The position numbers and the translations under genes are program-made. Below are positions 20,036 to 31,657 of a stretch of DNA of 64,000 bases, piece by piece (positions within the stretch are counted from its first letter, which is position 1; every line of letters starts with the position of its first letter). The notes below the pieces were generated by a model, which saw only the letters and a list, made by a program, of their open reading frames with translations, had not been told where the DNA came from and did no database searches. Location: contig PDHQ01000062.1 of NCBI GenBank assembly GCA_003339415.1, positions 7,307 to 71,306 on the forward strand, given 5' to 3'. This DNA is from Ophiocordyceps camponoti-saundersi (nom. inval.). Taxonomy: Eukaryota > Ascomycota > Sordariomycetes > Hypocreales > Ophiocordycipitaceae.

Positions 20036-21865
20036 ATGTTCGCAGCCGCCAAGTATGGGAGCACGACCTCAGCAAGGCAGCTCCTCAGGCCTATCGCGGT
20101 CCATGGCGCTCGCGCGTCGTCCACCGCCGCGACGAAAAAATACATCAAGCATCTCGAGAAAAGCGGTATCTCAGCCAGTGGGCGGAGGAAACATCGTTGT
20201 CAGCTGAAGGACCCGCGTCGAGTGAATATTGTGAATCCAGACCTCTGCGGTATGTCTCTTACAGTCCTTCTCATCGGAAAGCTTGGGTTGATCGTGACAG
20301 ATGACATCGTCAAATACGTTGGTCAGACGCTCGAGCGTCACCGAGGCTGCGACCTCGTCGACATCAATCCCGGGCTAGGTTTGTGGAGCCTGCAGCTAAA
20401 CAAGTTTCTGGAGCCCCGCAAGCATATCCTTATGGAACCGGATGGCGACAAATACGCGGAATTTTTGCGTCCTCTACTGGACAACCCCCGAGTCACCTTG
20501 ACGACTAAGTCGGGCCTGGTGTGGAAGGATCTCGTTGAAGTGCTGCAAACAGAGCTGCCTCTGCAGCGCCTGGCGTGCCAGGATGCGGTCCCGACGCGCA
20601 ACGACACATTGCTGGTTACGGCAAACCTGTCGACATTCCCCAAGAAAGTGCACCGCAGCTTCGAGAGCGTCAGCACCATGGTAATATACCAGTTTCTGTC
20701 GAGCATCCGGACCTCGTCGCTGTTTCAGCGCTACGGTTTGGTGCGGATGCTGCTCTGGGTAGACAATGACGAAAAGGCGAGGCTGCTGCCTCGCTCCGCC
20801 TCACGGCGCAGGCGAACTGCCTTCGAGCTAGAAACGTCTTGCGAATGGTTCCGTGAGGTAGCCTCCCTGGATGCCATCGAGGACCGATTTGCGCCGCGCG
20901 ATAAGTGGATCAATGTCGAGTCTGGTTGCAACGTGATAAACAAAATGGAGGCGCAAGGTCTTCGAATGCCGGCCGATAGACAGCCAAAGGCTTACAGCGA
21001 TCTGATGAAGGAATATCCGAAATATGCAAATACCAAACTGGCAGGGGTCCAGGCGCCGTTTTTGCCGCGTCCCTTCAAGCAGGAGCTAGATGAGATCAAT
21101 AAAGCCATGGATGAAGAAAACCCCGTCAGGGGGGGACTCAGCATGACGCAGTGGCGTCGACGCACGATGCTCCGCAAGTTGCTGAAAGTAGACGACGAGA
21201 CCGCGATATTCAACCTCGACCTCTTGCAGAAGGCCGAGTCCATATCATGGCTAGCTTCAGAATCGCCGAGCGAGTTTCAAGCGGCAGAGGCCGCGTGGAA
21301 TGAGGAGATAGCGAAATTGAAGAAAGGCCAGCGCATGAGTTTTAACAACTTCAGAAATAATGTTTACCTCTTCCGAAGAGACCCGCCGGCCTTACACTGG
21401 GACAGGAGAGTATTCGAACCCTTGACAATACGCGCCGATGAATTCTTTCCTCCTCAACCCGCGGCGCTGCTGGACATTCAACCCAAGGCCATGCACCCGC
21501 TTCTCCGACAGTACGCCATTGGCAGTGACCGAAGCGGCGACATGTCGGATTTGCTGCTGCGCAAGTGGTTCCTCTCCATGTCGCAGGGCATGCGTCAGAC
21601 CATGGAGCACATCTGGCCCGGCGCAGGCGAACTCGTGGCTCAGTGCCCCAGTATGACGGACCCAAGGCGTGGAGGATCGCCCATGACCGGACACGGCGCT
21701 CTCAGGACGCGGGTATTGACGGAAGAGCAGTGGCTTGAGATGCTGCAGGCATGGATGGATTGGCCGTTTCGGCCGACTTATGAGCAGTTGATTGGACACT
21801 CACTACCTCAGAGTGCCGCTGAGGAGGAAGAGGAAAACGCCAAGAATGGGCTTCTGTATCTATGA
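20036..21865 (+). CDS. MTF1: Mitochondrial transcription factor Mtf1 (rRNA dimethyltransferase-like fold)
   Basis: Two exons, 20036-20249 and 20301-21865, give 592 aa. The N-terminus FAAAKYGSTTSARQLLRPIA is arginine-rich and lacks acidic residues, as in a mitochondrial presequence. The recognition block is RRVNIVNPDLCDDIVKYVG then LERHRGCDLVDINPGLGLWS, the SAM-dependent methyltransferase motif I of the KsgA/Dim1 fold as kept in fungal Mtf1 proteins, followed by PRKHILMEPD (motif II). Known role of the yeast protein: partner of mitochondrial RNA polymerase in promoter opening. The fungal C-terminal half is longer and little characterised. The 51-nt intron (20250-20300) is a multiple of three with no in-frame stop, so unspliced message would stay open and add 17 residues inside the N-terminal region. 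Confidence 0.85.
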   Translation: MFAAAKYGSTTSARQLLRPIAVHGARASSTAATKKYIKHLEKSGISASGRRKHRCQLKDPRRVNIVNPDLCGMSLTVLLIGKLGLIVTDDIVKYVGQTLERHRGCDLVDINPGLGLWSLQLNKFLEPRKHILMEPDGDKYAEFLRPLLDNPRVTLTTKSGLVWKDLVEVLQTELPLQRLACQDAVPTRNDTLLVTANLSTFPKKVHRSFESVSTMVIYQFLSSIRTSSLFQRYGLVRMLLWVDNDEKARLLPRSASRRRRTAFELETSCEWFREVASLDAIEDRFAPRDKWINVESGCNVINKMEAQGLRMPADRQPKAYSDLMKEYPKYANTKLAGVQAPFLPRPFKQELDEINKAMDEENPVRGGLSMTQWRRRTMLRKLLKVDDETAIFNLDLLQKAESISWLASESPSEFQAAEAAWNEEIAKLKKGQRMSFNNFRNNVYLFRRDPPALHWDRRVFEPLTIRADEFFPPQPAALLDIQPKAMHPLLRQYAIGSDRSGDMSDLLLRKWFLSMSQGMRQTMEHIWPGAGELVAQCPSMTDPRRGGSPMTGHGALRTRVLTEEQWLEMLQAWMDWPFRPTYEQLIGHSLPQSAAEEEEENAKNGLLYL

Positions 21866-22126
21866 ACGTGAGGACGAGGAAACTCGATATTCGACGGGAT
21901 GCTGATGATCGTCTTATCCCGGGACTACCTCTGAGAACTGCTTGGCTCGGGGGCGAGGCACGTGAAAGTGAAAATTGACACCGAGGGATGCGAAGGCTAT
22001 GTGATCGTTCGTGAGAGTAAGGTGACTATTCAGTCTGTCCTTTTCTCTACATCTGGCGGAAGCATCTCCTTTTCTTCTGATCATAAAGGGGTTGGTTGTG
22101 TTGACTGTTGTCGGGTCCTTGAGTGA

Positions 22127-23011
22127 ATGACGATGCTGACTAAGCCTCTTGATGCCAACGACGACTCGATGAGGCAGAGTGATTCCCTTGCTCCGCCACA
22201 ACCTCCATCATTCATATCATCGTCATATCATCGTCTCTCACAAACGACGCGCAGTCATCTCTCTCAACGACTGATGGTATCTTCAAACCCGGCTCCCGAA
22301 GACAGCGACGAAACCGACATCATCTGCGTCGTGTGTCTCGATAATGTCAGCGAGCCATACAGACTACAACCCTGCCTTCACCGTAGCTTCCACTTCCCCT
22401 GCATCGACCAATGGCTGCGAGTGGACGAAAGACGTTCCTGTCCCGTCTGCAAGGCCACCGTTTCGCGTGTCGAGCACGGACGAGGCGGGTTCGAGCGCCT
22501 GTACGTCCCATCCGGCATACAACGACAGAGGCGGCGGAGAGTTCCGGCGGAAAGAGACGGGCTTGTCGGTCTGTCGTTTCGACGTCTCGTCTATCTTCGG
22601 CTAAGATACTCGTTGTACATCGGATCGAACCGGTATTCGGGCTATCGCGAGCTCGACCACCTTACCTTTCGTGCTGATCAAGGTCTTCAGAGGCGTGCCA
22701 AGGCTTTCTTGCGGCGAGAACTGTGCGTTTTCAATTGGCTGACGAGTCCGTGTAGTTCCTCGCCTTCGTCGGAACGGCGGCGGCTGTCGGTCGAGAGGCT
22801 GGTTAGTCACATGGTCTACCTCCTCGGCCATTTTGAGATCCGTGGTAGTGATGGTCACCTCGAAGATCTTGTGACGAATCACTTGGGTCGTGAGAATGCG
22901 AGGCTTTTGCTTCATGAGCTTCAGTCGTTTCTCAGGAGTCCGTTCGAGAGCCTGAGGGAATGGGATCTTCATGTGCAGTACCTCCCCGTCGACTCAGGAC
23001 AGCCTGATTGA
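22127..23011 (+). CDS. RING-type E3 ubiquitin ligase-like protein
   Basis: Single exon of 294 aa. A RING finger occupies residues ~66-112: CVVCLDNVSEPYRLQPCLHR, then FHFPCIDQWL, then CPVCKA. Its cysteine/histidine pattern fits C3HC4, as in Topors/RNF-like fungal proteins. The middle is basic (GIQRQRRRRVPAERDGL). The tail has an Arg/Leu-rich helical part (RLVSHMVYLLGHFEIRGSDG) seen in fungal members of unknown function. Likely role: ubiquitin transfer; target unknown. A CACGTG box lies at 21959-21964, 163 bp before the start. It is convergent with SPC34. Confidence 0.82.
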   Translation: MTMLTKPLDANDDSMRQSDSLAPPQPPSFISSSYHRLSQTTRSHLSQRLMVSSNPAPEDSDETDIICVVCLDNVSEPYRLQPCLHRSFHFPCIDQWLRVDERRSCPVCKATVSRVEHGRGGFERLYVPSGIQRQRRRRVPAERDGLVGLSFRRLVYLRLRYSLYIGSNRYSGYRELDHLTFRADQGLQRRAKAFLRRELCVFNWLTSPCSSSPSSERRRLSVERLVSHMVYLLGHFEIRGSDGHLEDLVTNHLGRENARLLLHELQSFLRSPFESLREWDLHVQYLPVDSGQPD

Positions 23012-23426
23012 GAGACTTTGCCGAACATCACCTTGGGTCTGCTCACCACCTCCAACAGGGTAGCATGTACGGACGCGAAGGCTACGCTGGGCTGAGCTCG
23101 CTGTGTCTCGGGTCCTGGTGGCGCTGGCGGGAAGTTTTTCGTTCCCATGTCTTCTACTATGTCTCTGCGGCGAGCCAAGGTTTCTAACCTACGTCAACCA
23201 CATTCCGCGGTGTTTGTTGCCTTATGATACCCCCTTCTTTGGCGTCACGAGCTACACGATTGGCAGGTTAGCAGATTCAGATATGAAACACTTGATGCGA
23301 ATTGAGCATCACGTCCTCAGATGCCTTTTCATGTCAGGAAGAAATCAGTCGTGGTGGCTGATCATTCCCCGTCAGGGTATCATACTCGTCCAGCCGTAGC
23401 CTCATTACATCTCCATGACAGAATCG
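23012..23426. other. Convergent intergenic region between RING gene and SPC34
   Basis: About 415 bp of 3' sequence from two convergent genes. An open frame at 23103-23399 has no recognisable domain and is not supported as a gene. Confidence 0.5.
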
Positions 23427-24289
23427 TCACATATTCATGAGCCCTCCGAGATCTTTGTCCATGGCGCGTAATCTCTCTTGCAGCTCTCTCTTCTTGGCCT
23501 CCATCTCACGAGCCTCCTGCTCCTCCCTTCGCAAGTCATCTTCGGTCCACGACTCGATCTCGTCCTGGGGCTTCTTATCGTCGACGTCATCGTCATCATC
23601 GATCCAGAGCTTATTCATGGCAGCCAGTTGATGCGCCTGTTCCGAGACTTTCGCCTCGTAATACGCGACGGTGTTCGTCCCCGCACGGAAGCGACTACGA
23701 AGGGCGGCGATCCGTTCCCTAGCGCCAGGCAATTCGTAAACACCACAAAGCTTCTCGGCGCCTCGTAGCAAAACCTCGACGTCCAGCTCCCCCTTGCGAT
23801 CGGCGGAGCGCAGCTGTTCGTGCATCTCCCCGCCGAGGACGGCGGCGACGGCGGTACGGCGTCGGGGATGGGAGGCCGAGCCGGTCGGGGCGGCCGTCAC
23901 CTCGCCCGAGGCGACGCTGAAGACGGTCTGTCGGCGACGACGGTCGGGCTCGGCTTCGTCGGCGGCGGCGGCGGCGGCCGATGTCGGAGCGTCTTGCGGG
24001 GTAGGGGCCGGGACGGAAAAGAGGGCGCGTTCGTGGGCTTCGGTGTCGCGGATGAGCGAGGTGATGTCATGGTTTGCTAGGAGCGCGTTGGTGAAGATTT
24101 TGGGCGGAGGGAAGCTATTCGATTATTGTTGTTTGTTATTTTTCGCGAAGCCACCGCAGTCAGACGCGATTCGGGTGACTTGGAAGCCTAATCGCGGGGA
24201 AGGGAGGAAAAGCCAGGAGCCTACCGGAGAGCGTCTATGCCCTGGCAAGAGTAGGATATTTGCTCCAGGTGGGCGGAGAGAAGAGACAT
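23427..24289 (-). CDS. SPC34: DASH/Dam1 complex subunit Spc34
   Basis: Two exons, 24225-24289 and 23427-24114, give 250 aa. The N-terminus MSLLSAHLEQISYSCQGIDA followed across the intron by FPPPKIFTNALLANHDIT and LIRDTEAHERALFSVP is the signature of fungal Spc34. The C-terminal half is helical and charged (AYYEAKVSEQAHQLAAMNKL, then EEQEAREMEAKKRELQERLR), as expected for the coiled-coil part of the ring complex. An alanine-rich low-complexity segment and an arginine-rich patch separate the two halves. Known role: part of the ten-protein DASH ring that couples kinetochores to microtubules in fungi. MIS14, another kinetochore subunit, is at 45.4 kb. Confidence 0.92.
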
Positions 24290-26362
<2,073 letters not shown>

Positions 26363-28329
26363 ATGGGAAACAAGCTGTTATCCTCGACCCCGTTTCGCCG
26401 ACGGCCTTGGTCGAGACACACCGTCGTCGCCGCCTTCCTTCTCTTGGCCTTCTACGCCTTCACCCGCAGCTCTCGCGTGACCTACATCAACTCGTCCACC
26501 ATCCGTCACCGTGTTCCTTTCCGACCGCCGCCTCCCGTCATACCTTACGACGAATCCTTCGATGATGGACAAGACCAACATCCCATCGGCAAGTTGATTT
26601 CCGATGCTCAGCGCTCATTTGCCGCACTCGTCTCCTCCGAATCCAAGTCTTTGGAAGAGGCCGCCCAGGCATACCGCACACGCCGTGGTCGCCATCCGCC
26701 CCCTGGCTTCGACAAGTGGTACGAGTTCGCCCGCTCCCGAAATGCGCTCATCGTCGAGGACTTCTTCGACCAAATCTACCATGACCTTGAGCCCTTCTGG
26801 GGCATGGACCCCCTTAGCATGCGACGCAGCGCGAGCCAGTTTGAGATGACCATCAACGTTCGCAACGGCAATGCCACGGCAGGCTCGGATTGGTTCTGGA
26901 CCCAGATATGGCTGAAAATGGTCAAGGAGATTGAAAAGTATCTCCCGGACATGGACATTGCCCTCAACGCAATGGACGAACCTCGCATTGTCGCCGCTTG
27001 GGAGAACGTCAATACGCACGTCAAGAAGGCGGCCAAGACTCGCCGCCTCCCACGGGCCAAGTCCGTCGTCTCCGATTTCCAGAAACTGCCGGAGCCAAAC
27101 AAGGCCGAGCTGGCAGCCAAGATTCCCGAGATTGCGTGGGAAGAGACGGGTATGTCAATCGACGGCCACATGGGAAGATTCAAACTGACAAGAGATTCAA
27201 AGAACCGTACTGGCTCATCGCTCGCCGCGGCTGCTCCCCAGACAGCCTCGCCCGCACGAAACCCACGCAGAAGTCCTTCGCCGAGCCGCCTGTCATCAAC
27301 AACGAGTACGCCGGCCAGCACCAATACCAGGGCTACGTTTCCAACTACACCAAGTCCAATGACATTTGCCACCAGCCCGACCTACAGGGTCTGGAGGGCC
27401 TGCTCATCAAGCCCCTGACCACTAGAGCAACCGACGTCTTATTCCCCCTTTTCGGAGGCTCCAAGCTTACGGTCAACAACGAGATTCTTCTGCCAGCCCC
27501 CATGTACTGGAACGAAGAGGAGCGTTTTACCGGCGGCGAGAATCCGGGTCCCCCTTGGGCGGAAAAGATCAACCAGGTCGTCTGGCGCGGTGTTGCCACT
27601 GGAGGTCGGAACCAAGAAGACAATTGGAGGGGCTTCCAGCGCCACCGCTTTGCGGCCATGAACAACGGCACCAAGGTGTATCTTGTCGAGTCTGGAAGGG
27701 AGAGCCCGGAGAACTTTGCCCTCGCGCAAGAGAGCTACCAAGTCGAGGCGCAGAAGGAGCACCAGCTTGGCCGATGGATCGGGGACGTTTCCGACGTGGC
27801 CTTCACCGATCTCTTCTGTGATTCTCCACAGGACGGCTGGTGCAACTACACCGATTTCTACTTTGACCCCAGGCCCGCTCTCAAGATGGCGATCCAGTTC
27901 GAGTACAAGTATCTGCCCGACATCGACGGCAACTCCTTCTCGGGCCGCTACCTCGGCTTCCTGCGGTCGACGTCGTTGCCGATTAAAGCTTCCGTCTGGC
28001 GCGAGTGGCACGACAGTCGCCTGGTGCCTTGGAAGCACTTTGTTCCCATGGACAACCGCTTCTCCGACTACTACGGCATCCTCGACTACTTTTTGGGCTT
28101 CAAGGGCCGCGACGGACACGATGCGGCTGCCCAGAAGATCGCGTCGGACGGCAAGGAGTGGGCGGAGCGGGTGCTGCGCAAGGAGGATATGCTGATTTAC
28201 GTCATGAGGCTGCTTCTCGAGTACGCACGCGTCAGCGACGGTCGGAGAGAGTCGATGGGTTGGGTCGAAGACTTGCTGAAAGATCCATCTCTGGAGAAGA
28301 CGCCGCGTAACTGGTCGTGGCTGTCTTGA
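26363..28329 (+). CDS. CAP10-like glycosyltransferase family 90 protein (type II membrane)
   Basis: Two frames must be joined by one intron near 27150-27192 to give about 640 aa. The N-terminus has a short basic cytoplasmic tail and one membrane anchor (HTVVAAFLLLAFYAF), then a lumenal stem. The catalytic half shows the GT90 signature: FKEPYWLIARRGCSPDS, NEILLPAPMYW, VVWRGVATGG, then YLPDIDGNSFSGRYLGFLRS. Known relatives are fungal xylosyltransferases such as Cryptococcus Cap10/Cxt1, acting in the Golgi on capsule or cell-wall glycans. The splice junction is uncertain: the strong donor GTATGT at 27150 does not close the frame with nearby acceptors, whereas GTCAAT at 27154 with an acceptor ending in GAGAG does. 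Boundaries within about 15 bp should be treated as provisional. Confidence 0.85.
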
Positions 28330-29080
28330 AGCGGGCCAGAAGTTTGGTCTTTCATCCTCTTCCTCTCTCTTCCATCCTCTCTCGACCTTTCTCCTACGTA
28401 CTTCTCTTCATTCCCCTCTCCCCCCACCTTTCTTCTTTCTCCTCATCTGGATATGGCGACGGCGTTGGGGTACGGTATGAGACATCAAAGGCTGAGGGTG
28501 GACCCTATGGGTTTGATACCAGTGAGTTCTTGTGTGAGGGCGTCCGCTCTACATGATCAGCTTACACAACGTTTTGATGCATTGATTTTTTGTTTTCACA
28601 ACTTGGGCCTTGGGATTCCATGTTTGCGACGGAGTTGACGGCCGGGATAGGGACTATCATAGATAAACTGGAGTCTGCTCTGCTTCGTTACGGGAAAATG
28701 TGCTTCGATGGATGGAGGATTGGGTGTCTTTTCTTTGCTCTGACTCGCTGTCGACGTCATGAATGTGTCGCAGTCTGACGTGGTAAAAGTTGAAATTTAT
28801 ATGCGAAATTTCGTATTCAGAGGCATTTCCCCGGTTCTGTGATGAAGTTTTGTCTTGATGGCTGGTGACTTGAGAGAAGACTGAGACGTCACACATATGT
28901 ATATATCTGATGACGTCAGAGCCGGACAGAAACACGTGACTCTATGTACCCTCTTTGTTCGCCGACGCGTCTGGGCGATTTCTGTAAGCGCGACGCGTTA
29001 ATGCATGTCTCCACCTAGGATGATCCCCCCGCCTCGTCTATCGAAACGCCATCTTTACCACATCATCCAGACTCGAAGCC
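28330..29080 (+). promoter_or_regulatory. Intergenic region upstream of SLD2
   Basis: About 750 bp with no gene. A pyrimidine-rich tract follows the GT90 stop (28350-28450). A CACGTG box lies at 28933-28938, 143 bp before the SLD2 ATG, and CGACGCG-type repeats lie at 28962-28998. Confidence 0.55.
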
Positions 29081-30446
29081 ATGATCGACGAGCTGAAGCT
29101 GCAGTACGATTCCAAGGCAAAGGAACTTCGGGCTCAGCTAAAGAGATGGGAGACCGAATGGGCCAAAGCGCATGGGGGTCGCAAGCCGGGAAGACAGGAC
29201 ATCAAGGATAATCCAGACATTGGTAAGCCGCTGATTCTTCGGTCCTAGCGGTCGAGGCCACTTCTGATGTGAGAACGAGAACACAATAGCCGCAAAATAC
29301 AAAGAATACGCTCGGGTTCGAGATACGCTCGCCGGTAAGGTGCCGCCATCGCCTCCGCCGGCCAAGGACGGGGGAAGCAAGCGTCCCGCTCAGCCTCTAC
29401 CGTCCGAGACGCCGCTCAAACGGATAAAGCACAGCGAAGACCAGGATCTCCTGCACACACCCGCGATATCGAGAAAGCTATTCAGCCCATCCAAGGTGAC
29501 GTCGCTGGGCCCGACGCCGCAGAGGGATGGGCAGGTCCTCGGCCTCTTCGACCTGCTCGTGGAGGAAGAGCTCGCGACTCCGTCCAAGCGAAGGAGGGAT
29601 GGGAACGTGTCATCGGCGTCCAAGCGGGGTGACTTGCAAGCTACGCCGAGCAAGCGCATCATCAACGCCGATGATCTCGGTCGGACGCCGACGTCGACTA
29701 GCAGACGACGATGTTCGACGGCCACGCCGAGTCGGAGAGAGACGAGGACGCCAACGTCAAAGTCGAAGATGCAATTCGACACGCCGGCTTTCCTGAAGCG
29801 TCACGGGGGCGTCCCCGGGCCGGAAGAGGAACTGGCTTGGGACGCGCCGGCGCCGTTGAAGCTGCCGCGCAAACCGCTCGGTCGGAGCCTCAGCGAAATC
29901 GTCGCTGGGCTCAGACGAACTGAGGAGGAGGCGCTGGACGAGGACCTCGAGGCTTTGCGTGAGGCGGAGATGGAGGAGGACGGGGGCCAGAGACCGGTTG
30001 AGAAGGCTCGGCTTCGTCGTCACTCGCTTGACGGTATCGACGAGGAGGATCCTTCTTACGACGACGCCGTGGAAGAAGGTTTGGATAGGAACGGGAAGCC
30101 GATGCGGGTGTTTAAGAAGAAGGCTCCGAAGAGGACGACGAGGCGGGTCAACATCAAGCCAACCCTGACAAAGCGTCCGCCAACCACCGACCCCGACAAC
30201 CTGATGGGAAACAACAAGAACGACGACGAAACGATTGGTCAGCCGGACGAGGTTAGGAATCGGGAGGCGGCGGCGGCGGCGGCGGCGAGTGAGAAAGAGG
30301 GCCGGTCGAAGAAGGAGAAGGTGGTGAAGAAGGCGGTTCGGAAGGTGAATGAGCTGGCGCATGCGAACTTTCAGCGGCTTAAGTTGCGGAACTCTGGGGC
30401 TAAGGGGGGGCCGGGGCGTGATAGTCGGTTTCGGAGGAGGAGGTGA
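29081..30446 (+). CDS. SLD2: DNA replication regulator Sld2 (Drc1)
   Basis: Two exons, 29081-29222 and 29290-30446, give 432 aa. The N-terminal helix AQLKRWETEWAKAHGGRKPG followed by IAAKYKEYARVRDTLAGK is the conserved Sld2 N-terminal block, related to the RecQL4 N-terminus. The middle has many S/T-P sites in similar contexts (LATPSKRRR, QATPSKRI, GRTPTSTS, TATPSRRE, TRTPTSK), candidate CDK targets. The tail is basic (AHANFQRLKLRNSGAKGG, then RFRRRR), as in other fungal Sld2 proteins. Known role: CDK-phosphorylated Sld2 binds Dpb11 to start origin firing. A pure GCG array encodes a seven-alanine run near residue 390. Weak overall conservation is normal for this family, but both ends match. 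Confidence 0.9.
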
Positions 30447-31657
30447 TTTGGTATTGAGTGTTGGGGGTGTCGTGGGAGTATGGGGGGAGAGGTGCTGGGT
30501 GATGATGTGACTTGCTTGCCTTGGTAGGTAGGTAGGTAGGTAGGTATTCGTCAAGGAGATGGGGAGTTGTGAAGCTGTTGGTGAGAAGAGTAGGGGAAAG
30601 GGGGTGCTTGGTATAATTCAAGTATGGTTCTTGAAACTCTGAAGCATGGGCTTAGATGCAGCTGTTGGATAGAAGGGAATGTTAAGGAAGTCATTTTTCT
30701 TGTTCTCTTAGATAGAGACAACTAGCTGTTGATATTCTAAATGTCATGCATGCCTACACATCTGTCTTGTCAAACATGTTCTTTCGATATGTTGAGGTAC
30801 GTAATGCGACGCAAATATAGCGCTCGTTACAAAAGTGAGGGCATCTCCAACACCCTGCTCCACGGATACCTACGCTGCAGAGAAACACCGATCACGTGCT
30901 TGAGCCCGGGCTATTACATAAACCCAGCTCTTCCCTCAGCGATACCCCCTTCGTGTGCCCTCATCAAAAAATGCACACACCCGTTCATTCATCCTGCAGA
31001 GGCGCCCTCTTGGCATCTCCCTCCTCGTCTCCCGATACGGAAGAATAACCGGACCGTATCCGTTTTTATCCCTGCAGCGGTGAGAATGCACAAAGAACGG
31101 AGAAGAGAAAAAAGCACCTTTGCACCGCCACCGGCTCCTTTTTGGATACCTAGTCAGTTTACGCGTTTTTTAGCCTGAGACGCGTCGCGCGGCTATCCAG
31201 CTACCTACTCTAGCCTCTCCCTACCCTTCTAACCTTACCGCAACGTCTTTCTCTCCACCGTGTTGGCGATGCGATTTTACATGTTGCCTTCTTCCTTTTA
31301 ATGGGATTTTGAAGCTGCCATCGCCTACCGAAGTACGAATATCAGTACGAATATCACCCAGCCAACCTCGCGCGCCCTGCATCTTTCGCGCTGGCGAAAT
31401 TACCTCCACACTCCAGCCATTCGATTTTTTCTCCCACTTTGATGAAACTGTTTCCGTGCGCCACTTCGGATAGTCATCAGTCAGCTTCAGTTTTCACACC
31501 TCTTTTAACTTTAACATGCAATAGCATTCATCTCTCTTCAGAATATGGTAAGAATCGCTTTCCCTTCCCTTACTCTGCTTGACAGAAACTATCGCTGACT
31601 TGCCCCCGGACATCGCCAAAGCAGACCGAGTCGCGCGTCGAAGACGACGTTCTCGGA
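30447..31657 (+). promoter_or_regulatory. Intergenic region upstream of the DNA methyltransferase
   Basis: About 1.2 kb with no supportable gene. GGTA tetranucleotide repeats lie at 30523-30545 and a CACGTG at 30893-30898. A possible alternative start lies at 31545: ATG followed at once by GTAAGA, and joined at 31586 it would add 25 in-frame codons to the methyltransferase. Confidence 0.5.
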
